This document shows positions 1 through 11,900 of a DNA stretch of 64,000 nucleotides, one piece after another. Within the stretch, counting starts at the first letter, position 1, and each line of letters opens with the position of its first letter. The position numbers were made by a program, and so were the translations under genes. The stretch is taken from the NCBI GenBank assembly GCA_026874595.1, contig CM049316.1:2990339-3054338 (forward strand), in the 5' to 3' direction. This DNA comes from Sipunculus nudus. Lineage: Eukaryota > Annelida > Sipuncula > Golfingiida > Sipunculidae. The notes under the pieces are model-generated. The model ran no database searches. It saw only the letters and a program-made list of their open reading frames with translations, and was not told where the DNA came from.

Positions 1-616
1 ATTTCTTGCCACGAGGACAGAACCACAAAATAAATTTAAAAATATTGGAGCGACTGCAGAATCACTCACGCACTGTCTCCACCAGGTTATGAGTTTATAC
101 GTACGGACGGTATGATGTTTAGGATTCATGTAATTTAAAAGTAAATCGCAAAATTAAGATACAAGCAGCTGGACATAGAAACGTGTTCTGCTTACAGAAG
201 TGTTGTGCTTCAGAGAGGTGCGTGAGTTATAAATGTTTATACATATCTTATGGAGACAGTTAACCACTGAAAACCTATATTTTCTGTTAATTTTTAGAAT
301 AAAAAAATAAGCCAACATTTCACATCTCAGTTAAAAAATCTCCCCGAACCGGTAATAAGCCCGGAATACTGGGTCTATCAGCTAGTATTAAATATAAACA
401 AATAATAAAATTGTTAAGTACCAAAAAAAAAAACAATTTGCCACCCTTTGATGAAGCAAACTCTGATAAACAACAATGGGACAAATTTCTTACCATAAAA
501 AAAATATTTATTAAATGCCTGATTAATTTGATATCTTAGGAAACAGCTTTATTTTTCACAATATATGAGTATCACATATGGCACTGATCGTGATTGGTCA
601 CTTGCAGAAACATATA
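1..616. other. AT-rich non-coding sequence, no feature recognised
   Basis: I see no convincing exon, RNA gene or repeat here, only A/T-rich sequence with short homopolymers. By position it should be intronic to, or upstream of, the Spire-like gene whose exon starts at 8720. No N-terminal KIND exon was recognised in it. Confidence 0.5.
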
Positions 617-628
617 CAGTAGTCCCTG

Positions 629-1205
629 TCTAATAAGACCAGCTGTCTTATAAGACCACATGTCTAATAAGACCACATGTCTAATATTACCACCTGTCTA
701 ATAAGACCACCTGTCTAATAAGACCACCTGTCTAATGAGACCACCTGTCTAATGAGACCACCTGTCTAATAAGACCACCTGTCTAATAAGACCACATATC
801 GATGTGACCACCTGTCTAATGAGACCAGCTGTCTAATGAGACCACCTGTCTAATAAGGCCACATGTTTAATAAGACCACATGTCTAATATTACCACCTGT
901 CTAATAAGACCACCTGTCTAATGAGACCACCTGTCTAATAAGGCCACCTGTCTAATAAGACCACCTGTCTAATAAGACCACCTGTCTAATAAGACCACCT
1001 GTCTAATAAGACCGCCTGTCTAATAAGACCAAGTGTCTAATAAGACCAAGTGTCTAATAAGACCATCTGTCAAATAAGACCACCTGTCTAATAAGACCAC
1101 CTGTCTAATAAGACCACCTGTCTAATAAGACCAGCTGTCTAATGAGACCACCTGTCTAATAAGACCACATGTCTAATATTACCACCTGTCTTATAAGACC
1201 ACCCT
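629..1205 (+). repeat. 17-bp tandem repeat, CTGTCTAATAAGACCAC
   Basis: About 33 imperfect copies of a 17-bp unit. Variants include TAATGAG, TAATATTACC and TTATAAG in place of TAATAAG. Because 17 is not a multiple of 3, no frame stays open through it. A short degenerate continuation occurs at 1236-1270. The first unit merges with the CAGTAGTCC terminus at 617, which suggests that subterminal repeats of a DNA transposon were amplified. Confidence 0.9.
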
Positions 1206-1480
1206 TGAGTGACTGAATGCATTCACATGGATTATAATTGACCTGTCTAAGACCACCTGTGAATTAAGTCCACATTTTACCAAAAATCCTAACTACCAAT
1301 AAATATATAGTTACATATACAAGGGGATATTCCATCAGGTACATCTGTTCAGAGGTTAGCAAGTTCTGAGCATACAATTTGATGAATAAATCTTTTATGC
1401 CATATTTGATTGTAATTTTCATGTCAATTTTTTTATTTCAAAATTATATAAAAATATTTTATGCTGAAACAATGTAAATA

Positions 1481-1675
1481 TCATTCTAATTCTTCCTCAA
1501 TAATACTTTTGTCAAGCAGTTCTGGATCCTGTAAGATTTGAAATATGTTCTTAATCTGTTTTGATTGAATAATGGCAGGGAGCCAGTCAAATATAAGGCC
1601 GTCATCTGGATCCAAAGAATGAAATCCAATTTGTCTGCCAGTTGGAATAAAGTACAAATTGACCACCAATTTCAT
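1481..1675 (-). pseudogene. 64-codon open frame, possible C-terminal remnant of a transposase
   Basis: The predicted peptide is acidic at its end (EEELE then stop) and has a protein-like composition containing FDWLP and PELLDKS. It lies just inside the putative pogo-like end and is oriented so that its stop codon faces the 17-bp array. I cannot match it to a named family, and no upstream exon or longer frame on the minus strand extends it. It could equally be a chance frame. Confidence 0.2.
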
Positions 1676-4600
1676 TTAGCAGAATAAAGACCCATTACGA
1701 CTGACAGCCTGTATGTCCTGCCAGCCCAGCCTGGAGGCAGACACTGTATCTATAGTATTGACCCTAATATCCAAGTGACCTGGGATCATGCACACCGGTG
1801 TTGGTTCATAATGGCATTGAGGCTTCATTTGGTTCATGACCTTTGTTTAGAGCACACTGGTGCGTTCCCCCTGTACATTTGAGGGAGTGACATGCCTGAT
1901 GTTAATGCATTATAGGTGAAGGCACAGACCACCATCAGCCATTGAGTAAATTACTCTGGCTCGAATTGAGAGGTCCACAATGTACAGAAAGTGACCACTT
2001 CACGCTGACACCAACCGCAAGCTGAGATGATCACTCCATTAGCTTTGACTGGGAAATTTGGAAAACTCAGCTTGTGTTGAGGCATTTCAAGTATACTCTT
2101 GTCATGCAATGTAATTTTATGCCTTGAAGGTATGTTTTGGACATGCCGGAGAGCTATTTTTGGCATTGACTAGCTATCCTTAGGAATGTAACATTAGGCT
2201 TGAATAAATCTTTATTTGCGTGCCAATGAATTTTGTGTAATTAAGGCTCATACAGAAGTCTTGTGTATCAAATAGCTGCTTATTTCTATTCAGTATGGCC
2301 TCGTGAGCTATGAATGATTGGAGTTTTGCCATATGCGGCTCACTAGACTCCTATAGCATTAAATATTTACCTGCCTTCATCAGACGACTGACAGCACTGT
2401 TTTCAGTGTATTGAAGTATCTGGCATTTATTTTTTGTGTACATCCCATTCTCTCGGAGTTTGTATCATTACAAAAAGGAAACCTTTCATTGCAGCCCACT
2501 GTGGTTTCATTAAATCACTTAGTGAGCACAGATTAATCTTTTATCAATTAAACAGTCCTTGTTTGATACATAAAAGTCATCAACAACTGCATGGATACTG
2601 TGATTGGTTTTTTTGTTTATGACAGTTAAAAATTTTTGATATTATTGAAATTGACATTATTGCAAAATTATAGATACCTTCATGAGCAGGACTCTTTTTG
2701 AACAGTCATTTACACTGTAGCCTTATTACATCTCATTTATGTTATCAGTGCTTATATGTAACATAAACTAAAAATGTAAAAAAGATTGATATTATTAATA
2801 ATAACAAAGAATTTATGTTACATGTAAATCAGATCTTTTATATTGTCTGCCAGTCAAGAAGAATTTTCATTCTTCCCATGTACATTTGGTTCCTCGTCAA
2901 ATTGTTAAGATTCTGTGCACATCATTATTAGGTACAATTTTGATAAAATAATATATCTGCTCTGTGTTGTTCGAAGATTGTTAAAAGTGTGAAACTTTTA
3001 ACTCTTCAAATATTAAGCCAGCTGCAGTATATGGAACCGTGCTGCCATGTACCAGCCAGTCAGATTATCAGGATATAATTTAATAGATTGTCATAAATTC
3101 AAAATAGTTTTGGTGAATCATGTCAGTAGTAAAATTAATTAGTATGGCTTTCAGTCAAATTAGACTTGACATATTTTTTTTGTTGAAAGCCTCTTGGACT
3201 TTCATTGGATTTTCCTGCTCATGGATTATCCTGCACATAGACTGTACATTCATATATTTAGAGCATGTGAAAGTCCATCAGTGAACCCTCTAAGACAATA
3301 ACTCTTTTAAACCAAGGACATCAGTCACATCAGTTTAAGGCAGATAAATCTCACGGTTTTATAAAAATGGACAATATATCGATCTCTTTGTGCTAGAATG
3401 ACAGTTAAATCATTTTGGTACAAAAAATAATTATTTATACTTGCCTAGTTTTCATATAACCAACAGTTCAAGGAGGCCTTTTTGTGGAACAGCCCTGCAG
3501 GTTATGTTAGCTTGATCCATCTGGGTGAAATATACTTTGATCTAGGCAGATCTAGCTTATATATCTATTATTAAACAGAACCATGGCATTCAATAGTGCA
3601 AATACCTGTGGAATGTAAACAATTATGGTACATATGCCAACATCATATAGTCTATTATAGATCATATTCCTTTAAAATATAATAAAACTTCATTGACAGT
3701 AGTGTATATCTCCAGTAGTACCAAAATCTTCCACCAGGTGTCAGCACCAGTGACTGTTTTTTGCAGTCAGTTTAAAGACAGATATATAAACAGACTAATA
3801 ATAAACCTACATCTGTATATAGATCTGGGTTGATCACAAAGCTTTTTCTACTTGTCTTTAATTAAAAGGTCTGCTTCTCTGTAAATTTTAAGGAAATCCA
3901 TCCATCAGTAGCTTTTTGTAGATATCATATTTCAAACAATTAGACAGACAGATAGAGGTCTGGAGGACAGAGATGACCCCTTTCAGCTTGATTGCACAGT
4001 AGTGATAAAACATTCATGTAGATTTATAATAGTAAAACAAATAGCATGATTAAAGAGTCAGCTGTAAGTCCAGGTTGGAATGTTGAAATAGTTTTGTGGG
4101 TCTGCCCTGAGTGGATGCTGTATTTTAGACAGTGTGCTCTTACCACACATTCTGTGACTGTGGACAGTTATGGTGTCTGACTGGTCAGCTGGCTGTGGGG
4201 GCTGTAACATTGTTGATTCTGTAACTTATGGCTCTGTAGACATGTAATTCCCATCTAGTCTGGTTTAAGTAGGCTGTCTCCCAGCTTAACCATCAGGTTA
4301 GCTAGGCCGTACTGGTGCAGGACTGTCCCTAATGCAGTTTCTACCATTAATAGCATTGATTCCCAAAAGTGCTGCAATATCTTTCTTATTTTAGGTACCG
4401 GTTTATAAATCTTGTTATCTTCAACAACATTTGTTGGACAGTTCCACCAATAAATCATTGACATATCCTGAAAACAATACTTCTTGATGCACCAAACTTT
4501 TGGTTAACTCTCAATGTCCCCACAAAATAACAGTCTCAATGAAAAGGTTTAAGATCCATCAAGCGGCTTGGCAAACCCTCTTCATATCAAAATAAAAAAA

Positions 4601-4862
4601 ATGTGGTAAACCCTCAGCCATTCCAAACTAGGTGAGCTTATATATCACTGTGAAACTCTCTGTAACTTACATTGACACTTATAAACCTCACAATGTATTC
4701 TAACACAACCACCCATACTGATTGTGTTCCTGTACCATTACTTCAGACCACAGGCTTCAGCTGTGAAGAGGGTGTATGATATATACAGCAGGACCTGCCG
4801 TGAGGGGACACCTGTGGATATCGTCAAAGTTTCCCTACATTGCAGGTGTCCCTTCATGAGAG
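1676..4862. other. Non-coding, presumably intronic sequence
   Basis: AT-rich sequence without a recognisable exon or repeat structure. The open frames at 1951-2166 (-), 2434-2622 (+) and 4255-4464 (-) are short, show no familiar motif and have no splice-site support. I regard them as chance. Confidence 0.5.
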
Positions 4863-5017
4863 TTAAGGTCTAATCATCGTCAAAAATCATGAAAATTACA
4901 TTTTTCTGAAAATCATCTGGTTTTATAGATGTTTGTTATATCTATCTTTTCATAAAAACACGTTCCTGGGGCTATATTGTATCAGTTAGAAAAATAAGTA
5001 TTTTAATTCAGATGTCA

Positions 5018-5031
5018 ACCCCACGTGGGGT
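5018..5031. other. 14-bp perfect palindrome with a CACGTG core
   Basis: ACCCCACGTGGGGT is self-complementary over all 14 bases and is centred on an E-box hexamer. It lies about 150 bp inside the left end of the TTAA element. It may be a regulatory or transposase-related site; the function is unknown. Confidence 0.6.
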
Positions 5032-5304
5032 GCAAACAGGACCAACTGTCAGCTCGGCGAGAGTAAGCAGCGTGTAAGTTGCTTATTGGATAACCATGCA
5101 CTCGTGCTATTAGGCAAATGGTTGATTGACAGGCGTGGGGAAGCCGCGGTCAGTCAGCCGGGAAAGAGCTTATCTTTAGAACCAGCACTAACTAATTGGC
5201 ACTAATTAATTCAAACACGTCCCCCCTATACGCCTAACCCAGAAGAAAACTGTACATCGTACTCCTCCAGTCGCCGAATAATGTCTATGTCACTGCCCTA
5301 AAAT

Positions 5305-5690
5305 ATGTTAGTGTCACCCAATAATGGTCCTTGCACCAAGAATATACCCAGAAATATGAATTTACCGATTGTTATTTCTGTAATATTGACCCTGCTATAC
5401 ACTATAACATTTTCTCTCACGGTCCAACATTACATCGCCAAACCCATTACCGAATACATCGTTCTTTCTTCTATAATATACACTTTCTTCAAACTGAACA
5501 TCATGGGTCGAAGAAAAAAGAGTAGAATGAGCGAAGATAAAATTCGCTATTTGAACGAGAGACAGTCACATATCCTGCTGATCACAAGGTTCCTGTGTCC
5601 ATAACGAAACTACACAGAGATGACGATTCTGAGTCGTCAAGTGAGCGATCGGTAAAGCAAGAGTGGCCGCAGCACGATTGAGCGCGTATA
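5305..5690 (+). pseudogene. Decayed coding-like region inside the TTAA element
   Basis: Three + frames each carry protein-like stretches. One includes FTDCYFC (a CxxC pair) around 5355-5376, another GRRKKSRMSEDKIRYLNERQ around 5506-5565, and the third a serine/aspartate-rich DDDSESSSERS around 5622-5654. Frame switching over a short distance suggests a gene broken by indels. The CYFC motif faintly recalls an uncharacterised invertebrate repeat-associated protein family, but I would not assign it. It may simply be the residue of the element's own gene. Confidence 0.25.
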
Positions 5691-6687
5691 TGATTGGTGT
5701 AAATAAATCTAATGAGAGAGAGAGAGAGAGATATGTGTTGCTGCTAGCTATGAAGTGTCTTATATATAATTGTGAGAGGGAGAGACAAGCTGTTAATTGG
5801 ATTAGGGTATATGGTAGTCTGAATGAGAGCGCAGAGTAAATAGAGTGATCGTTCTTATCAGTGACTTCACACCTGACGCGTGCCCCGGCGCGGTAGCCCA
5901 TGACCTGATTACCGATGACCAACCCCTCGGACCAGTAAGCTCTGCCTACTTTAGTTTGACACTTCTCCAGTTGTCATGATGCCTAATAAAATCCTTTTTT
6001 TAACATTGATAAACCATTAAATTTTATAATTTATATATTGAAACCGATTCTCATCGGAACATTTAGTGAAAAATACAACTGTCACTTGCGCTTATATTCC
6101 TATTTCCCACTCAAAACGAACTTTCTCTTCCCAAACAGTTTTTGGCCGTTTTCTCAAAACAGTATTTCAGAAGACTGTACTGTCTTCAGAGCGATATTTC
6201 TCAAAAACCATCGAATATAGAGTCTTCAAATTTTGCATATAGGTAAATCAACAAGTATTCTAAAAGGTGTATTTTTCTTTTTCCTATATCGTTTTTAGTG
6301 TAGTAGAAATACGTTATTTAAACGAAATAAGTATTGTTAACATCACACATTTTTTTTAAATTTAAAATTCATTATGAAAAAAAGACTATAAATATATAAC
6401 CAAAAAAACACCTGGAGATATTTGAATGTAGTTTCAAATGATACTATGTCCACACACATACCCTATGCCAATTTTGAGATATATCCAATTAAAAAAAAAT
6501 TATTTTAAATCATTTCAAGTTTTAAATTTTCCAAGTCGACACTGTTACACTCTTTAAATATATCTCATCTGATAGAGAATATTCTAAGGATTCTAAATAT
6601 ATATACATCACTGTGTCTAAAATTATTATTGATATGAATTCCAAAGCTAAATTAAACCAAGGTTGTTTGACGATGATTAGACCTTAA

Positions 6688-8719
6688 GGACAGATGCAGG
6701 AGGGGATAATGATTGTTGTATGGACATACATTCAACAATGAAAACAAAAGAATCACATAACCTTTAGGTATAGATAAAATAAAATGTGATTATCTCAATA
6801 ATATATGAAAAAATATTTATGTGGACATTTAGCACAAGAAAGCAGATTCTTTGATGTCATGATTAAAAGTCTTTGAAGATCTGGTTCATTTATTAATGCA
6901 AAATTAAATAAATGATGGATCTTGAGTATAATTTCTTTGAAATTGTTACTATTTACTAAAAAAACTTTAAAAACAACTTTTTATTCAATAAAATATAATA
7001 TTTATAAATTTTCTTAAGTATATATAGTTTCTGAATATTAAATAAATATGACTAAGTCATCCCAAAAACCTCTGGTTTGTCAAAACTTACATGATAGGAA
7101 AAAATTTTAAATTAAGTCATAAGGGTATCATTTAAATATTGTTTTAATTTCCTTATATAATGAATAATTAAATTTATGCTGCTCTCTTTCCAAAGCATGT
7201 TATTTAGAATTCTTCTGCCTCTGAAGAGTAAATTTATGTCTGTCAGTTGAGTTGGGTCTCTGAATGCCCCTTACAGTCCACAGAAAATCATTCAAATCCA
7301 TACAACTATGTCAGAGCTGTAATGCAGGCCATTTGAATTAGTCAATACTAAGCTAAGCCTGCTAACAAACAAACAAATAGGCATGAGTGAAGACATAACC
7401 TCTGTGCCAAAGATAATAACCATAAAGATTACAGCAGCTGTCTGTATTTCTGTCTGCTGCAGGAAGGATTCTAGTTGCGGTTTAGGTTTATATGTTCTCT
7501 TTCCTGTGAAATAATATCCCTGTAAGCCACAGTGGCACTTAGAACAGCACCTTGACTCCGTCATGTGATATACACATTGAGAGTCGCTGTATTTATAGCC
7601 ACATGGATAGACGCGTCTCTTAAATGACCAGTGTCGTTTCCGCTGGCGTCATCATCCAGGAAAACACGCCACGCCAGGAACAACTCTTAGGATAGCAATT
7701 AACGCTTTGCCTGCACGGAAGGCTGGAGCATGCATCTGTTCCATATTGATTGGTTGAATAGCAATATCATCCAGAATGGGTGGCATGAGGGAGCAGCAAT
7801 ATCCTTCCGTCAACCCGCAGCCTGACCCTGAGGTTATTAAACTTTATTTTATTCTACAACTGGGCCTGTTAAGGTCGGTTTAGTGCTCCACATCCCGTAA
7901 GACTGATAAACAATACGGAGCTGTAGAGTTAAAATAGACTACTGGTGTTTGATATAAAACCTGTTAAAATACACAGAATGGTAAACCCTGAGCACAAGGA
8001 GAAATCTGCCGTGTTAATGGGTAATATTGAAGATGAAATACAGCATAATATATTTGTGGTTAGTTAATTAAAGTATGGGAAAACAATGTTAGTTTTTTTA
8101 CCCGGCCATAATTCTAATAACAAGCATCAGAGCGGCAGAGGATGCTGTGTTGAGGACTGGGGTGAAAATCTTGATTATCAGCTAAACTTTTCATCATTTT
8201 TAAACCACCGATCACCATATACAAGTATATAAACTGCTATATGTTACTCAATATATATTAGCCCAACCATTAAATAATTACCGTTTATTTTCTTACAGTA
8301 CCTACTGGATCAGATTCTGCAGTATCTCAAATATTGTTGTAAGTCTCTGTGCGTGTTCTGGAATTTTCTCCACCAGCAGGTTTAATTGTCTTTAACAGTT
8401 TCTGTGCTTGTGTGGTTCTTATAAAAGGTATAGGACACATTCACTGTTGACTTGCTGATTGGAATTGTGCATAGGTATTCTTTGGTGAGACACAGGCTGG
8501 CCCTTGAAATAACGATTAAAACCTACTGTTCATTAACTGCTGAATGCCCCATCAGTCACCCATTTATTGAAAATAAAAATGTTACAGTACAGTGTAAAAA
8601 GCTTAAATAAACTGTTTTTTTCCTGTAAAAAAATTACAATATTTAAAAAAAAACATGAATCATAGCATTGAATTAAGTATTAGTAATGTTGTTATTAGAA
8701 TCTGTGTCCTTATTTCCAG
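6688..8719. other. Intron sequence upstream of the Spire exon
   Basis: AT-rich DNA with no recognised exon. The last bases form a good acceptor for the exon at 8720 (pyrimidine-rich TCCTTATTTCCAG). The minus-strand frame at 7292-7564 has cysteines near its start but no recognisable domain and no splice support. Confidence 0.55.
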
Positions 8720-8935
8720 TTGGTGCGTTCACTTGGGGTGGTGGTGTTTCAAGCCCTGGATTACGGTCTCGGTGAGAATGAGGAACAGACCCTGTCAGCA
8801 TCCCTTGAGCTCCTGATTGAGCGCATGACAGAGAGTCGGGATGGTGATGAGCACGATGATGGTGATGATGAAGGCATCGAACATGATGAAGAACCTAGTC
8901 GGAGCGAAGCACTCCTCCTTGATGATGTCCTGAAG
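8720..8935 (+). CDS. spire: Spire-like actin nucleator, internal KIND-domain exon (partial gene)
   Basis: This is a 72-codon internal exon, phase 0 on both sides, with acceptor TTATTTCCAG before it and donor GTGAGTAAAC after it. The peptide starts LVRSLGVVVFQALDYGL and continues GENEEQTLSASLELLIERM. It aligns with the KIND domain of animal Spire proteins (SLGIIIYKALDYGL, ENEERELSPPLEQLI), including the conserved ALDYGL and ENEE. After that comes an acidic low-complexity linker (DGDEHDDGDDEG) and the helix start SEALLLDDVLK. Spire proteins nucleate actin through WH2 repeats and pair with FMN-family formins through KIND; only part of KIND is seen here. The related KIND protein KNDC1 fits less well. 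The preceding KIND exon was not found. Oddly, the 3' end of this exon and its splice donor are the first unit of the large tandem array that follows. An unspliced read-through would hit a TAA at 8957. Confidence 0.88.
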
Positions 8936-11900
8936 GTGAGTAAACCCCAGCTAGAGTAACAGTAACACTCGCTCACACACTCTAAACCTAGTCAGAACAA
9001 AGTACTCCTCCTAGATGATGTCCTGAAGGTGAGTAAACCCCAGCTAGAGTAACAGTAACACTTGCTCACACACTCTAAACCTAATCAGAAAGAAGTACTC
9101 CTAGATGATGTCCTGAAAGTGAGTTAACCCCAGCAAGAGTAACAGTAACACTCGCTCACACATTCTAAACCTAGTCAGAACGAAGTTCCCCTCCTAGATG
9201 ATGTCTTGAAGGTGAGTAAACCCCAGCTAGAGTAACAGTAACACTCGCTCACACACTCTAAACCTAGTCAGAACAAAGTACTCCTCCTAGATGATGTCCT
9301 GAAGGTGAGTAAACCCCAGCTAGAGTAACAGTAACACTTGCTCACACACTCTAAACCTAATCAGAAAGAAGTACTCCTAGATGATGTCCTGAAAATGAGT
9401 AAACCCCAGCAAGAGTAACAGTAACACTCGCTCACACACTCTAAACCTAGTCAGAACGAAGTTCCCCTCCTAGATGATGTCCTGAAGGTGAGTAAACCCC
9501 AGCTAGAGTAACAGTAACACTCGCTCACACACTCTAAACCTAGTCAGAACAAAGTACTCCTCCTAGATGATGTCCTGAAGGTGAGTAAACCCCAGCTAGA
9601 GTAACAGTAACACTCGCTCACACACTCTAAACCTAGTCAGAACAAAGTACTCCTCCTAGATGATGTCCTGAAGGTGAGTAAACCCCAGCTAGAGTAACAG
9701 TAACACTTGCTCACACACTCTAAACCTAATCAGAAAGAAGTACTCCTAGATGATGTCCTGAAAGTGAGTAAACCCCAGCAAGAGTAACAGTAACACTCGC
9801 TCACACACTCTAAACCTAGTCAGAACGAAGTTCCCCTCCTAGATGATGTCCTGAAGGTGAGTAAACCCCAGCTAGAGTAACAGTAACACTCGCTCACACA
9901 CTCTAAACCTAGTCAGAACAAAGTACTCCTCCTAGATGATGTCCTGAAGGTGAGTAAACCCCAGCTAGAGTAACAGTAACACTCGCTCACACACTCTAAA
10001 CCTAGTCAGAGCGAAGCACTCCCCCTTTGATGATGTCCAGAAGGTGAGTAAACCCCAGCTAGAGTAACAGTAACACTCGCTCACACACTCTAAACCTAGT
10101 CAGAGCGAAGCACTCCTCCTTGATGATGTCCAGAAGGTGAGTAAACCCCAGCTAGAGTAAGAGTAACACTCGCTCACACACTCTAAACTCAGTCAGAGCA
10201 AAGCACTCCTCCTAGATGATATCCTGAAAGTGAGTAAACCCCAGCAAGAGTAACAGTAACGCTCCCTCACACACTCTAAACCTAGTCAGAGCTAAGCACT
10301 CCTACTTGATGATGTCCAGAAGGTGAGTAAACCCAAGCTAGAGTAACAGTTACACTAGCTCACACATTCTAAACTCAGTCAGAGCGAAGCACTCCTCCTA
10401 GATGATGTCCTGAAAGTGAGTAAACCCCAGCAAAAGTAACAGTAACACTCGCTCACACACTCTAAACCTAGTCAGAGCCAAGGACTCCTCCTAGATGATG
10501 TCCTGAAGGTGAGTAAACCCCAGCTAGAGTAACAGTAACACTCGTTCACACACTCTAAACCTAGTCAGAGCGAAGCACTCCTCCTTGATGATATCCAGAA
10601 CGTGAGTAAACCCCAGCTGGAGTAACAGTAACACTTGCTCACACACTCTAAACCTACAGTCAGGGCAAAGCACTCCTCCCAGATGATGTCCTGAAGGTGA
10701 GTAAACCCCAGCTAGAGTAACACTTATACTCGCTCACACACTCTAAACCTAGTCAGAGCAAAGCACACCTCTTAGATGATGTCTTGAAGGTGAGTAAACC
10801 CGCCCTAGAGTAACACTGACACACTCTTTACCTAGTCAGAGTGAAGAACTCCTCCATAATGATGTCCTGAAGGTGAGTAAACCCCCTAGAGTAACACTCA
10901 CACTCTTTATACCTAGTCAGAGCAGAGCACTCCTCCTTGATGATGTCCTGAAGGTGAGTAAACCCCAGCTAGAGTAACACACACACATTCTAAACCTAGT
11001 CAGATTGAGGATCTCCTCCATGATGATGTCTTGAAAGTGAGTAAACCCAAGCTAGAGTAACACTTACACACTCTTAACCTAGTCAGAGTGAAGAACTCCT
11101 CCATGATGATGTCCTGAAGGTGAGTAAACTCCAGCTGGAGTAACACTCACACACACTAAACCTAGTCAGAGTGAAGAACTCCTCCATGATGATGTCCTGA
11201 AGGTGAGTAAACTCCAGCTGGAGTAACACTCACACACTCTAAACCTAGTCAGAGTGAAGAACTCATTCATGATGATGTCCTGAAGGTGAGTAAACCCCAG
11301 CTAGAGTAACACTTACACACTCTTAACCTAGTCAGAGTGAAGAACTCCTCCATGATGATGTCCTGAAGGTGAGTAAACTCCAGCTGGAGTAACACTCACA
11401 CACTCTAAACCTAGTCAGAGTGAAGAACTCCTCCATGATGATGTCCTGAAGGTGAGTAAACTCCAGCTGGAGTAACACTCACACACTCTAAACCTAGTCA
11501 GAGTGAAGAACTCCTCCATGATGATGTCCTGAAGGTGAGTAAACCCCAGCTAGAGTAACACTTACACACTCTTAACCTAGTCAGAGTGAAGAACTCCTCC
11601 ATGATGATGTCCTGAAGGTGAGTAAACTCCAGCTGGAGTAACACTTACACACTCTTAACCTAGTCAGAGTGAAGAACTCCTCCATGATGATGTCCTGAAG
11701 GTGAGTAAACTCCAGCTGGAGTAACACTTACACACTCTAAAACTAGTCAGAGTGAAGAACTCTTCCATGATGATGTCCTGAAGGTGAGTAAACTCCAGCT
11801 GGAGTAACACTTACACACTCTTAACCTAGTCAGAGTGAAGAACTCCTCCATGATGATGTCCTGAAGGTGAGTAAACTCCAGCTGGAGTAACACTCACACA

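Larger units (their letters stand above)
617..1675 (-). mobile_element. Possible pogo/Tigger-like DNA transposon fragment
   Basis: A TA dinucleotide at 615-616 is followed by CAGTAGTCCCTGTCTAATAA. This resembles the CAGT-starting termini of pogo/Tigger elements, which insert at TA. Directly inside it lies the 17-bp tandem array at 629-1205. Further in, a minus-strand open frame (1481-1675) points so that this end would be the element's 3' end. Pogo-type elements in other invertebrates, from memory, carry related 'CTGTCTATAAAGACC' subterminal repeats. I found no matching second terminus, so the right boundary is arbitrary and the assignment is tentative. Confidence 0.33.
4863..6687. mobile_element. 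TTAA-flanked DNA transposon with 18-bp terminal inverted repeats
   Basis: The left end is TTAA (4863-4866) followed by GGTCTAATCATCGTCAAA (4867-4884). The right end is the exact reverse complement, TTTGACGATGATTAGACC (6666-6683), followed by TTAA (6684-6687). The element body is 1,817 bp. A TTAA target duplication is typical of the piggyBac and Kolobok superfamilies; the termini alone do not decide which. The interior (about 5020-5950) is more GC-rich than its surroundings and contains a 14-bp palindrome, a decayed open region (5305-5690), a (GA)n run near 5713-5730 and an AATAAA near 5987. No intact transposase is present, so this is a non-autonomous or decayed copy. Confidence 0.8.

Noticed and set aside
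8299-8338. Possible 40-nt exon (TTTTCTTACAG before, GTAAGT after) just upstream of the Spire exon
   Set aside because: Splice-like borders are good, but the length would need a phase-2 preceding exon, and the peptide in the compatible frame does not resemble the KIND sequence expected before LVRSLG. Transcript data could revive it.
8761-8976. Minus-strand serine-rich frame over the Spire exon
   Set aside because: It is the shadow of the acidic linker (GAT/GAG codons) read on the opposite strand.
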